Shown: positions 8,573-17,165 of the stretch, piece by piece | Layout of the letters: every line of letters begins with the position of its first letter | How positions within the stretch are numbered: the first letter of the stretch is position 1 | Assembly: GCF_907177275.1 (NCBI RefSeq) | Contig: NZ_CAJSLV010000103.1 | Location: 206,282 to 270,281 of the forward strand | Source of the DNA: Actinacidiphila cocklensis | GTDB taxonomy: Bacteria > Actinomycetota > Actinomycetes > Streptomycetales > Streptomycetaceae | Length of the DNA: 64,000 nt | Reading direction: 5' to 3' | The notes under the pieces: generated by a model | What the model was told of the DNA's origin: nothing | Databases searched by the model: none | Seen by the model: only the letters and a program-made list of their open reading frames with translations | Translations under genes and position numbers: made by a program

Positions 8573-8587
8573 GTGTCTCTGTGACAC
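8573..8587. promoter_or_regulatory. Palindromic operator overlapping XRE start codon
   Basis: GTGTC-tctgt-GACAC is a perfect 5-bp-arm inverted repeat spanning the GTG start at 8581. A TATTGT hexamer lies about 8 nt upstream and no ribosome site is present, so the mRNA may be leaderless and the palindrome may serve autoregulation. Confidence 0.4.
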
Positions 8588-9276
8588 AGATTGATTCCGA
8601 AGATGAAGAGGCCGACTACTACGAGGACGAGGAGGAGAACGACGACGTACCGGAGTGGACCGATCAACTGATGACGACCGTCGCAGCCGAAGTCCGACGC
8701 CGCAGGAAGGAGCGAGGCATGAGCGCACAGGAACTAGCGGACGCCTGCGCGGCGATCGGTCACCCGATCCCCCGCAACGTGATCGCCAACATGGAGTCCG
8801 GGCGCCGCTCCGTACTCCCGCTCGTTGACGTCATCGTGCTCGCGGAGGCACTCGACACCCACCCCGCGCTGCTGATCTACCCGTTGGGACACGTCCGCGA
8901 ACTGCAACGCCTACCCCTCCAGTACCCCACCTCCCCCTGGGACGCGATGAGTTGGTTCGTCGGGGAATCCGGCGAGGGCCAGGACGCAGCTCTCGTTAAC
9001 GCCTTCCACGAGTACCGACGCCAAGAAGCCGTCGCCTTCACCGCGTGGAATGCCATGGGCAACTATCGCCACGACGCGGAAATCGCCACCGACCCGAAGA
9101 TGCGCGCACAAGCCCAGCGCGGCGAGGAACAAGCCATCAAGCGCCTCGAAACAGCAGCCGCCCATCTTCAGACCACGCGCTCGCGCCTCCAACGCATCCT
9201 CGGTCCATCGGGGAACTTGCCCCCAGGACTCGAAGCACTCACTGCCGATATCCCCGACGGAAAGGACAGCATTTGA
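8581..9276 (+). CDS. XRE-family repressor with acidic N-terminus
   Basis: A 231-residue protein. The first ~30 residues are strongly acidic (EDEEADYYEDEEENDDVPEW). A Cro/C1-type HTH follows (AAEVRRRRKERGMSAQELAD, then NVIANMESGRRSVLPLVDVI), and a helical C-terminal region runs to the stop. It probably controls excision/replication genes of the element, acting against the divergent xis/DUF3631 genes. Start GTG 8581 fits the coding bias and overlaps a palindrome. Its stop overlaps the TTG start of the integrase (TTGA), so the two are translationally coupled. The acidic tail could act as a DNA mimic or protein-interaction segment; that is inference. Confidence 0.85.
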   Translation: MTQIDSEDEEADYYEDEEENDDVPEWTDQLMTTVAAEVRRRRKERGMSAQELADACAAIGHPIPRNVIANMESGRRSVLPLVDVIVLAEALDTHPALLIYPLGHVRELQRLPLQYPTSPWDAMSWFVGESGEGQDAALVNAFHEYRRQEAVAFTAWNAMGNYRHDAEIATDPKMRAQAQRGEEQAIKRLETAAAHLQTTRSRLQRILGPSGNLPPGLEALTADIPDGKDSI

Positions 9277-10865
9277 AGGGCTCCACCCACCGCCGCTGCT
9301 ACTGCCGCGACTCCAAGACGGGCAGGCCGCTGGGCAAGAACTGCCCCAAGCTCACCACTCGGAAGCACGGCTCCTACTCCATACGCCAGGAACTCCCGCC
9401 TCGCCCGGACGGTTCCCGCCGCGCCTTCAACCGCGCCGGCTACGAGACGCTCAAGGCCGCCCAAGCGGACCTCGACCACGTACGCGCACTCCTCGGCCTG
9501 GCCGAGACGGACGACCCCGAAGGCATCGCCCTGATCGCGGCCATGCTGGCGGAGGTCAGCGAAGAGAAGGCGCCGCTCCCCGACGTCGAAGAGACGCGAC
9601 GGCGGCTGAAGTCCGGCCAGGATCTCATCGGGCGTATCACCGTAGGCGAATGGCTGGACCAGTGGCTCGCAGCGAAGCGCATACGCAGGTCGGGCATCAG
9701 CCGCTATGAGACCGACGTCCGCGTCCACCTCAAGCCGCGCATCGGGCACCACCGGCTCGACCGGCTGCGGGTCAGCCACCTGAGCGACATGTTCACCGCC
9801 ATCGCCGACGCCAACGCCGAGGTCCTGGAACAGAACGCCCAGCGGAAGGCAGCGGTCGCGGAACTGGCCACCGTTCCGTGGAAGGGCGCTGAACACCGCG
9901 CGCGCCGCAAGGCGATGAAGGAAGCGATCGACGCCATGCCGGCGATTCGGCGGGTGACCGGTCCGGCGACGCGGCTCCACGTCAAGGCCACCCTGCGGGC
10001 GGCACTCAACGACGCCATCAGCCAGCAGATCATCACCTTCAACCCCGCGGCCCACGTCGAGATCGACCCTGTACGCAAGCCCAAGGCCCTTGTGTGGACG
10101 AACGAGCGGGTCGAAAAGTGGCGCAGGGGCGGCGAGAAGCCCTCCCCCGTCATGGTCTGGACGCCCCAGCAGACCGGCGCCTTCCTCGACTCCGTCGCCG
10201 AGGACCGGCTGTACGCCATGTGGCACCTCATCGCCTTCCGCGGGCTGCGGCGCGGTGAGGCCTGCGGGCAACCCTGGTCGGAGACCAACCTTGATGCGCA
10301 CTCCCTCACCGTCTCAGCCCAACTCGTCCAGGACGGCTGGCAGGTCGAGACGTCCGAGCCCAAGACGGACAGCGGCTTCCGCGTCATAGCGCTCGACGAC
10401 GACACCGTGGAGGTGCTGAAGCGGCACCGCGAGCGGCAGGAGGCCGACCGCGAGGAATGGGCCTCGGCCTGGGTGGACACCGGCCTCGTCTTCACGCAGG
10501 AGGACGGCTCTTGGCTGCACCCCGGCAAGGTCACCGACCTGTTCGAACGGCTCGTCGCCGCCTCCGCTCTCCCGCCGATACGGCTGCATGACCTCCGCCA
10601 CGGCGCCGCCACGCTAATGCTCGCCGCCGGCGTCGATGTGAAGGTCGTCTCCGACACCCTCGGCCATAGCGACACGCGGATCACGCGGGACATCTACCAG
10701 AGCGTCCTCCCCCAGGTCGGCAAGAGCGCCGCCGAGGCCACCGCCAAGCTCGTCCCACTTCAGCGCAGGGCCGAGGCGGAGCAGACCCGGAAGGCCACCA
10801 AGAAGGCGAAGGAGGCCCAGGCCAAGGCCAAGAAGAAGGCCAGAAGGAAGAAGCCCAGGAGCTAG
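9273..10865 (+). CDS. int: Tyrosine recombinase/integrase
   Basis: A 530-residue phage-type integrase starting at TTG 9273. Order: an N-terminal Cys-containing arm-binding segment (RRCYCRDSKTGRPLGKNCP), a SAM-like core-binding domain (ITVGEWLDQWLAAKR), then the catalytic domain from about residue 295. Active-site residues are visible: Arg in FRGLRRGE, the HxxR box LHDLRHG, the downstream His in LGHSD and the nucleophilic Tyr in ITRDIYQSV. The C-terminus is a Lys/Ala-rich basic tail (KKAKEAQAKAKKKARRKK). It catalyses site-specific insertion/excision. The stop is 130 bp from the 3' end of tRNA-Thr, which is the probable attachment gene. Confidence 0.93.
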   Translation: MKGSTHRRCYCRDSKTGRPLGKNCPKLTTRKHGSYSIRQELPPRPDGSRRAFNRAGYETLKAAQADLDHVRALLGLAETDDPEGIALIAAMLAEVSEEKAPLPDVEETRRRLKSGQDLIGRITVGEWLDQWLAAKRIRRSGISRYETDVRVHLKPRIGHHRLDRLRVSHLSDMFTAIADANAEVLEQNAQRKAAVAELATVPWKGAEHRARRKAMKEAIDAMPAIRRVTGPATRLHVKATLRAALNDAISQQIITFNPAAHVEIDPVRKPKALVWTNERVEKWRRGGEKPSPVMVWTPQQTGAFLDSVAEDRLYAMWHLIAFRGLRRGEACGQPWSETNLDAHSLTVSAQLVQDGWQVETSEPKTDSGFRVIALDDDTVEVLKRHRERQEADREEWASAWVDTGLVFTQEDGSWLHPGKVTDLFERLVAASALPPIRLHDLRHGAATLMLAAGVDVKVVSDTLGHSDTRITRDIYQSVLPQVGKSAAEATAKLVPLQRRAEAEQTRKATKKAKEAQAKAKKKARRKKPRS

Positions 10866-10954
10866 ATCCAAAAGCGCTCCGCTCACGCATCGCTCACGCA
10901 AGCCGTTCACCGGGATCCGAGCGGCCGGACGTAGCGTGCCCCGGAAAAGGAAAA

Positions 10955-10985
10955 ACCCCAGGTCACGGCGAGTGAGTCCTGGGGT
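10955..10985 (-). terminator. Terminator downstream of tRNA-Thr
   Basis: ACCCCAGG at 10955-10962 pairs with CCTGGGGT at 10978-10985 around a 15-nt loop. Read on the minus strand, the stem is followed by a run of five T (10951-10955), a standard intrinsic terminator just after the tRNA. Confidence 0.75.
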
Positions 10986-10994
10986 CTTCCGGGA

Positions 10995-11067
10995 GCCGCC
11001 TTCGGGATTCGAACCCGAGACCTACGCATTACGAGTGCGTTGCTCTGGCCAACTGAGCTAAGGCGGC
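10995..11067 (-). tRNA. tRNA-Thr (anticodon CGT)
   Basis: A complete 73-nt tRNA on the minus strand. The acceptor GCCGCCT pairs with AGGCGGC, the anticodon stem ACGCA/TGCGT encloses loop CTCGTAA (anticodon CGT, reading ACG), and the T arm is TCGGG-TTCGAAT-CCCGA. CCA is not encoded. The 3' end faces the tyrosine integrase, so it is the likely attachment site of the left element. Confidence 0.97.
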
Positions 11068-11169
11068 GTGCTGCGCGCTCGAGGCCAAGGGTGGCAGTCG
11101 CAGCGGGGGCAAGTCTACAGGGTTGCGGGGGGTGGTCCTGACCGGGTGGGGATCTTGGAAGGGTGCAGG

Positions 11170-12801
11170 TCAGGTGCACTTCTTGCCGGACGGGGGGACG
11201 GTGCCGGACAGGAGGTAGGCGTTGACGGCGGTGTCGATGCAGGTGGAGCCGCGGGCGTAGGCGGTGTGGCCGTCGCCGTCGTAGGTGAGGAGGTGGCCGG
11301 AGGAGAGCTGGGCGGCGAGGGACTTCGCCCAGGCGTAGGGGGTGGCCGGGTCGCGGATGGTGCCGACGACCAGGATCGGGGCGGCGCCCTTGGCCTGGAT
11401 GCGTTCGGGGTGGCCGGTGGCGGCCAGCGGCCAGTAGCCGCAGATCAGCGAGGACCAGGCCAGCGCGGTGCCGAAGTGGGGAGAGGCGGCGCGGAAGCTG
11501 GGCACCGCCTTCTTGACGTCGGCCGGGGAGTGGAAGGCCGCGGGGAGGTCGAGGCAGTTCACGGCGGCGTTGGCGTACATCAGGTTGCTGTACTTACCGG
11601 CGTCGTCGCGCTCGTAGTAGCTGTCGGAGAGCTGCAGCAGCGGGGCGCCGTCGCCCTTGTTCGCGCTGATCAGCGCGCCGCGCAGGGCGGGCCAGGCCTC
11701 CTGGTCGTACATCGCGGCGATCACGCCGGTGGTGCCGAGCGCCTCGCTGAGGGGGCGCTCGGTGCCGGTGGGGAGCGGGTGCTTGTCCAGGCGGGCGAAG
11801 AGGGCGTCGAGGCGGGTGCCGGCGTCCGCGGCGGAGGTGCGGCCGAGGGGGCAGTCGGAGCGTTTGACGCAGTCGCGGGCGAAGGCGTTGAAGGCGATCT
11901 CGAAGCCGCCGGCCTGGGCGCGGCTACTTTCCAGGGCGTTCACCGAGGGGTCCATGGCGCCGTCGAGCACCAGCCGGCCGACGCGCTGGGGGAAGAGCCC
12001 GGCGTAGGTGGCGCCGAGGAAGGTGCCGTAGGACTTGCCGACGTAGTTGAGCTTGGCGTCGCCGAGCAGCTGGCGCATGACGTCCATGTCGCGGGCCGAG
12101 TCGACGGTCGAGACGTGGCCGATGAGGCCCGCGGACATTTTCTTGCAGCCGGCGGCGAAGGTGCGGTCGGCGGCGGCGAGCTTGTCGGTCTCCGCGGTGT
12201 CGTCGGGGGTGGAGTCGACGGCCGTGTACGCGTCCATCTGCTTGTCGGTGAGGCACTTGACGGGCTCGCTGCGGGCGACGCCGCGCGGGTCGACGGCGGC
12301 CATGTCGTAGCGGGCGGTGACGGCGGCGGGGTAGCCGCTGGCCGCGTACTGCAGGTAGTCGATGGCGGAGCCGCCGGGGCCGCCGGGGTTGACCAGCAGC
12401 GAGCCGAGGCGTTTGCCGGGGCCTGCGGCCTTCTTGCGGGCGACGGCGAGCTTGAGGTCGTCGGCGGCGACGGGGTGGGCGTAGTCGAGCGGGACCTTCA
12501 TGGCCGCGCACTCGAACTCCGGGACGCCGCAGGAGCGCCAGGCGAGCTTCTGCTTGTAGTACGGCTCCAGGTCGGCGGGGGTGGCGGCCGGGAGCGGGGC
12601 GAGGGTGGCCGTGGCGGCCGGCGACGCGGTGTCGGACGGGGCGGGGGCCGCGGCCGCGGCCGGCCCGGAGGGGGGTGTGGCGGAGGCGGTGGCGGCGGCC
12701 TGGTGGCCGGTGCCGCCGGAACAGGCCGACAGCAGCAGCCCGGTCACCGCGATCACGGTGGCCGGGAAACGGAGCGGGCGCGTGGGGTGCTTGGAGTGCA
12801 T
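11170..12801 (-). CDS. Secreted tripeptidyl-aminopeptidase-type alpha/beta hydrolase lipoprotein
   Basis: A 543-residue S33-type hydrolase of the Streptomyces Tap/SlpD group. The signal peptide ends in lipobox LLSAC (Cys27), so it is probably anchored outside the membrane. An Ala/Pro-rich linker follows to about residue 75. The oxyanion segment is VNPGGPGGSAIDYL, the nucleophile lies in GKSYG (Ser267), with Asp in GTIRDPATPY and His in GDGHTAY near the C-terminus. Family members remove N-terminal di- or tripeptides from secreted substrates. It is transcribed as a single gene, with a GGAGG about 13 nt before the ATG and no obvious partner. Confidence 0.9.
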   Translation of the reverse strand: MHSKHPTRPLRFPATVIAVTGLLLSACSGGTGHQAAATASATPPSGPAAAAAPAPSDTASPAATATLAPLPAATPADLEPYYKQKLAWRSCGVPEFECAAMKVPLDYAHPVAADDLKLAVARKKAAGPGKRLGSLLVNPGGPGGSAIDYLQYAASGYPAAVTARYDMAAVDPRGVARSEPVKCLTDKQMDAYTAVDSTPDDTAETDKLAAADRTFAAGCKKMSAGLIGHVSTVDSARDMDVMRQLLGDAKLNYVGKSYGTFLGATYAGLFPQRVGRLVLDGAMDPSVNALESSRAQAGGFEIAFNAFARDCVKRSDCPLGRTSAADAGTRLDALFARLDKHPLPTGTERPLSEALGTTGVIAAMYDQEAWPALRGALISANKGDGAPLLQLSDSYYERDDAGKYSNLMYANAAVNCLDLPAAFHSPADVKKAVPSFRAASPHFGTALAWSSLICGYWPLAATGHPERIQAKGAAPILVVGTIRDPATPYAWAKSLAAQLSSGHLLTYDGDGHTAYARGSTCIDTAVNAYLLSGTVPPSGKKCT

Positions 12802-12888
12802 CGGCTGCTCAGGTCCTCCCGTCGGATGGGTGCGAGCGTAACCGGCTGAGGGCGGGGGCAGCCGGGAACGGTGTCCCCTAATGAGTGA

Positions 12889-14085
12889 TTACGAGCTTTG
12901 CGGCGGTTTGCGGGATTGCGGTGCGGTGTGGGGTGGGTAGGCAGTCGATGGGGCCGTGGAGGGGGCGCGGGAGATGAGGGGAGGGAGAGGAGAGCGGGGG
13001 GCGAGTGAGGGCGGGGATACGGGTGGCAGGCCGGTCGAACCGGCGTGCGGCGGCAGTGAGGGGATCGGGGATGCGGCCGGCGAGGGGGCCAGGGATGGGG
13101 ACGGCGACGGTGACTGCGACGGCGGGGTGACGGTCCTGGCGGGGCCGTCGAGCTTCTCCGTCAGGTAGCCGGCGATCAGGGCGAAGAGTTCACGGTGGGC
13201 GGCGACGCCGTCGATGACGCGTACCTCGTCGCCGTGCGGGTGCAGGGCGTCGCGCAGCCGCAGGGCGGCGGCGCCGGCGGCGGTCTCACCGGAGGTGGTG
13301 GCGAGCAACAAGGAGGGGTGCGGAAGTGGTGAGGGGGCCAGAGGTGGATACAGACCGGAGATCCCGGCGGCGGCCGCGTAGCGGCCCGTGGTGGCAAGTG
13401 CTTCGCGTACGGCGCAAGGGGCGTCGGCGCCGACCCCGATGACGCCGGTGGCGGTACGGGTGGTCAGTACGCGGTAACGGCGCTCGGCTTCGGCGACGGC
13501 GGCGGCGTCGCGGGCGGAGTCATGGGCGGAGTCATGGGCGCAGCCGGTGGGCAGCACGAGCACGAAGGAGTCGGAGAGCCCGCGCTTGGTGGCGAGGGCG
13601 AAGCCGCCGTAGAGGTCAGGGTCCGCGGTGGCGGGGACGTGGGCGACGACGACCGGGAAGCCGATGCCGGCCGCCTTCGGCGAGGTGTACTGCGGCGGGA
13701 GCCACACCCGGGTGCCGTCCTGCAGCTGGTCGAGGGTGCCGCCCGCCGGGTGCCCGAGGGTGCGCACCTCGGGCGGCGGCGGGGCGGGCTCCGGCGTACG
13801 GGCCGGCGGTGACGGTACGACGACGGGTGCGGGTGCGGCCGTCCCGGTGCCGGTCCCGTCCTGCCCGCCGGCGCCGCCGAGGACAAGCGGTACGGCCAGC
13901 GCTGCGGCCAGCAGCGCCGCAGCCCCGGCGGCGCCCGCGCGCAGGGCGGTGCCGGTACGGTCCACGGGCAGCTCGTACGCCCGCCCGGCCCGCTCGGCCC
14001 ACCAGTGGCGCAGCGCGCGATGCCCGAGCAGCACGGCCGAGGCAGCGGCCAGCACCACCGTTACGGACCGCACGACGTCAGCCAC
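12889..14085 (-). CDS. Membrane-anchored alpha/beta-hydrolase-like protein, degenerate
   Basis: A 398-residue protein from GTG 14085, with GAGGGGG just upstream. The N-terminus holds two hydrophobic segments (VVLAAASAVLLG; AAALLAAALAVPLVLGG). An esterase-D-like region follows (VWLPPQYTSPKAAG, FPVVVAHVPATADPD, SFVLVLPTGC). The last ~80 residues are Pro/Ser-rich. At the expected nucleophile elbow the sequence reads GVGADAPCA, with no GxSxG serine, so catalytic activity is doubtful. A terminal HRELF segment could hold the histidine position. It lies between a secreted peptidase gene and the delta' gene, all on the same strand. Function is unknown. Confidence 0.7.
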   Translation of the reverse strand: MADVVRSVTVVLAAASAVLLGHRALRHWWAERAGRAYELPVDRTGTALRAGAAGAAALLAAALAVPLVLGGAGGQDGTGTGTAAPAPVVVPSPPARTPEPAPPPPEVRTLGHPAGGTLDQLQDGTRVWLPPQYTSPKAAGIGFPVVVAHVPATADPDLYGGFALATKRGLSDSFVLVLPTGCAHDSAHDSARDAAAVAEAERRYRVLTTRTATGVIGVGADAPCAVREALATTGRYAAAAGISGLYPPLAPSPLPHPSLLLATTSGETAAGAAALRLRDALHPHGDEVRVIDGVAAHRELFALIAGYLTEKLDGPARTVTPPSQSPSPSPSLAPSPAASPIPSLPPHAGSTGLPPVSPPSLAPRSPLPPLISRAPSTAPSTAYPPHTAPQSRKPPQSS

Positions 14086-14483
14086 GACAACCCCCTCGGG
14101 ACGGTTGCGGCCCCGCGGGGGACGACAGCGGGCAGGACCACTGCCTGCACCTTGCAACGGCGACCGCCCCAGCCCCGGCAGCCGTTGCGTTCACACCGCC
14201 GCGATCACCCGAACGCCTCATCCCGCCCGCGGGCGGCGCCCATCCGCCGGCCGCGGCGGGTGGGGGGCGCCCCTTCGTCAGGGGGCGCCCAAGCGCAGGC
14301 CGCGGTGGCCGTGCGGCGGCCTTGTAGAGGGGGCAACCATCAGGCGCGCGGACGCCGACCCGCACGGAGGGAGGGAGGGAGGCCGCGCGAAGGGAGCGGG
14401 CCACCCCGCCGGCGGAGAGCGGGCCGGCGGGCCCGCAGGAGGGGGCCGGCCCAGCCCGTGTGAAGGGAGGTGAAGGGCGGGAG
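14086..14483. other. 398-bp GC-rich intergenic region
   Basis: It separates the hydrolase-like gene from the delta' stop. Only GC-rich, weakly repetitive sequence is seen (for example gagggagggagg near 14366). No tRNA, clear promoter or credible small ORF was recognised. Confidence 0.5.
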
Positions 14484-15677
14484 TCAGCCGGCCCGGAGGG
14501 CGAGGGTCATCGCCTCGACGGCGAGGAGCGGGGCGACGTTGCGGTCGAGGGCCTCGCGGCAGGCGAGAACCGCCTCGAGCCGCCGCAGGCTGTGCTCGGG
14601 CCGGGAGGTGGCGGCGATCTGCCTGATCCCGTCACCGACCTCGGTGTTGGCGATGCGCTCGCCCGTACCGAACTGGACGGTGAGCACATCACGGTAGAAG
14701 GAGGCGAGGTCGGTGAGAGCGAGGTCGAGGGAGTCGCGCTGGGTGCGCGTGGAGCGGCGCTTCTGGCGGTCGGCGAGTTCCTTCATGGCGCCCGCGGTGC
14801 CGCGCGGCATCCGGCTGCCCGCACCGGCGGACGCGCCGAGCGCGGCCCGCAGCTCCTCCGTCTCCTTGGCGTCGACGCCTTCGGCGACCGCCTTGGCGTC
14901 CTCGGCGGCCGCGTCGACGAGTTCCTGGGCCGCGCGCAGGCAGCCGCCGATGTCGGCGACCCGCAGCGGCAGCCGCAGTACCGCCGCCCGGCGCTCCCGC
15001 GCCGACTCGTCGGTGGCCAGCCGCCTGGCCCGCCCGATGTGGCCCTGGGTGGCCCGGGCGACGTCGGCCGCGAGCCCCGGGGCGATACCGTCCCGGCGGG
15101 TCAGCACGTCGGCGACCGACTCCACGGACGGCGTGCGCAGGCTGAGCAGCCTGCAGCGCGAGCGGATCGTCGGCAGGGCGTCCTCGACCGAGGGCGCGCA
15201 CAGCAGCCAGACGGTGCGCGGCGCCGGCTCCTCGACGGCCTTGAGCAGGACGTTGGCCGCGCCCTCGGTCAGCCGGTCGGCGTCTTCGAGGACGATCACC
15301 TGCCAGCGGCCGCCGGCCGGCGACAGCGCCGCCCGCCGCACCAGGTCGCGGGTGTCCTTGACGCCGATGGACAGCAGGTCGGTGCGGACGAACTCGACGT
15401 CGGCGTGCGTACCGACCAGCGTCGTGTGGCAGCCGTCGCAGAAGCCGCACCCGGGTGCGGCGCCCAGCGCGCGGTCCGGGCTGACGCACTGGAGTGCCGC
15501 GGCGAAGGCGCGGGCGGCGGTCGAGCGGCCGGAGCCGGGAGGGCCGGTGAAGAGCCAGGCGTGGGTCATACGCGACCCGGCGCCGCCGGACGTCACCAGG
15601 GCGTCGGCGTCCGTCGCGGCCGCGGACAGCTCGGCCACCACATGGGGCTGGCCGACCACGTCGTCCCATACGGTCAC
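14484..15677 (-). CDS. holB: DNA polymerase III subunit delta'
   Basis: A 397-residue clamp-loader ATPase-fold subunit starting at GTG 15677, with AAGGGAG 6 nt upstream. The N-terminus MTVWDDVVGQPHVVAEL is typical. The P-loop GPPGSGRST is at 45-53, a zinc module contributes Cys64, Cys77, Cys80 and Cys83 (CGFCDGC), the Walker B-like stretch is VIVLEDADRLTEGAANVLLK, and sensor 1 contains an SRC arginine (TIRSRCRLL). It works in the clamp-loader complex that puts the beta clamp on DNA. In many streptomycetes this gene follows tmk and topA. Here the upstream neighbour is a MocR-type regulator, so the local order appears rearranged. Confidence 0.9.
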   Translation of the reverse strand: MTVWDDVVGQPHVVAELSAAATDADALVTSGGAGSRMTHAWLFTGPPGSGRSTAARAFAAALQCVSPDRALGAAPGCGFCDGCHTTLVGTHADVEFVRTDLLSIGVKDTRDLVRRAALSPAGGRWQVIVLEDADRLTEGAANVLLKAVEEPAPRTVWLLCAPSVEDALPTIRSRCRLLSLRTPSVESVADVLTRRDGIAPGLAADVARATQGHIGRARRLATDESARERRAAVLRLPLRVADIGGCLRAAQELVDAAAEDAKAVAEGVDAKETEELRAALGASAGAGSRMPRGTAGAMKELADRQKRRSTRTQRDSLDLALTDLASFYRDVLTVQFGTGERIANTEVGDGIRQIAATSRPEHSLRRLEAVLACREALDRNVAPLLAVEAMTLALRAG

Positions 15678-15718
15678 CGCGTGCTCCCTTCGCCGCCGGC
15701 GTCCGTTCGGCACGGCGG

Positions 15719-17128
15719 TCAGACCCGATCGTATGCCTGCCGCAGCCGGTGGACGCCCTCCCGCAGCTGCTCGGTGCTCACCGCGCTGGTGTAGCTCAGC
15801 CGCAGGTGCGGCGCCGGCGGCTCGGCGGGGAAGTAGGGGCGGCCGGGGGTGACGGCGACGCCGGCGTGCAGGGCGGCGGCGGCCAGCGCGGCCTCGTCGG
15901 TGCCGTCCGGGAGCCGCAGCCACAGGTGGTAGCCGCCGTACGGGACCCGTAGCCGTACGCCGGGCAGTTCGCGCTGCAGGGCCTCGGCCGTCGCGCCGCG
16001 CCGGTCGCGCAGGGCGGCGGGCAGCGCCCGCAGGTGGGTCCGCCAGGCGGGCGAGCCGACGAGTTCGAGGGCGGTCTCCTGCAGCGGGCGGGGCACGAAG
16101 AAGCTGTCGACGACCTGCCCGGCCCGCAGCCTGTCCATGGCAGGCCCCCGCGCGGTCAGCGCACCGACCCGCAGGCTGGGTGAGGTGGCCTTGGTCAGCG
16201 ACCGCACGTGCACCACCACACCGTCGGGGTCGTCGGCGGCCAGCGGTCGCGGCAGGGCGGGGGCGTCGGCGTGGACGAGGCGGCGGGCGAAGTCGTCCTC
16301 GACCACGAAGGCCCCCGCCTCCCGGGCGACCCGCAGCACCTCGTGCCGCCGCTCGGCGGACAGGCAGGCACCGGTGGGGTTGTGGAAGAGCGGCTGGCAC
16401 ACGAACGCCCGCGCCCCGGTGGCCCGGAAGGCGTCCGCGAGCAGGTCCGTACGCACTCCGTCGGCGTCGACCGGCACCGGTACGGGCCGCAGCCCCGCCG
16501 CCCGGGCGACGGCCAGCGTCCCCGGATACGTGGGCGACTCCACCAGCACCGGCGCCCCGGGGGCGACCAGCGCCCGCAGTACCGTGCTGAGCGCGCTCTG
16601 CCCGCCCGCGGTGACCAGGACGTCCGCCCCGCCGAGCGCGGAGCCCGCCCCCGCGATGTCCCGCGCGAACCAGTCCCGCAGTTCGGCGAGCCCCTCGACC
16701 GGCGGCCGGTCCCACGTCCCCGGCCGCCGCCCCGCCCTCGCCAGCGCCGCGGCCAGCGCTCGCTCCGGTTGAAGCGAGGGGTGCAGATACCCGCCGACCA
16801 GGTCGATCACCCCGGCCGGCGGCACCGCGAGGGTGGCCAGTACGCCGCCGGAGTCGGCGACCCTGGGCCGGCGCGGCCCGGCGCTGAGCGCGACCTCCTG
16901 CCACGACAGGTCCCCCTGCGACGGCGCCGCCGCCATCACCTTCGCCCGGAAGACACCGGCACCGGGCCGGGAGACCACCGCGCCCTCGGCGACCAGCGCC
17001 GCGATCGCCCGCGACACCGTCACCGGGCTGACCCGGTGCTGCTCCATCAACGCACGGCTGGACGGCAGCCTCCCGCCTTCCGGATAGCGCGCAAGCTCGG
17101 CCCGCAGAACGCCGAGCAAATGCGTCAC
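15719..17128 (-). CDS. MocR/GabR-type regulator (GntR wHTH + aminotransferase fold)
   Basis: A 469-residue fusion. An N-terminal GntR winged helix (LPSSRALMEQHRVSPVTVSR at about 22-41) joins a class I aminotransferase-like domain (VLVTAGGQSALSTVLRAL; CQPLFHNPTG; PLP-lysine motif RSLTKATSPSLRVG). Such proteins usually bind PLP as a ligand and activate a divergent gene. GTG 17128 is chosen because GAGGGT lies 5 nt upstream; an ATG at 17146 would overlap the start of the divergent EamA gene. A TATCCT hexamer at 17155-17160 can serve as its -10 box. The adjacent exporter is the natural target. Confidence 0.88.
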   Translation of the reverse strand: MTHLLGVLRAELARYPEGGRLPSSRALMEQHRVSPVTVSRAIAALVAEGAVVSRPGAGVFRAKVMAAAPSQGDLSWQEVALSAGPRRPRVADSGGVLATLAVPPAGVIDLVGGYLHPSLQPERALAAALARAGRRPGTWDRPPVEGLAELRDWFARDIAGAGSALGGADVLVTAGGQSALSTVLRALVAPGAPVLVESPTYPGTLAVARAAGLRPVPVPVDADGVRTDLLADAFRATGARAFVCQPLFHNPTGACLSAERRHEVLRVAREAGAFVVEDDFARRLVHADAPALPRPLAADDPDGVVVHVRSLTKATSPSLRVGALTARGPAMDRLRAGQVVDSFFVPRPLQETALELVGSPAWRTHLRALPAALRDRRGATAEALQRELPGVRLRVPYGGYHLWLRLPDGTDEAALAAAALHAGVAVTPGRPYFPAEPPAPHLRLSYTSAVSTEQLREGVHRLRQAYDRV

Positions 17129-17165
17129 ACTGCTACCCTCATTCATGACAGCACAGGATAGCGCT
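17120..17165. promoter_or_regulatory. Compact divergent promoter between MocR regulator and EamA exporter
   Basis: The two genes start back to back. On the plus strand TACCCT (about 17134-17139) lies 5 nt before the ATG at 17145, with no ribosome site, suggesting a leaderless transcript. On the minus strand TATCCT (17155-17160) lies inside the other gene's first codons. A regulator bound here would affect both. Confidence 0.45.

Noticed and set aside
11068..12849. Plus-strand 593-codon open frame
   Set aside because: It is antisense to the TAP-type peptidase, with Gly/Val-rich nonsense composition.
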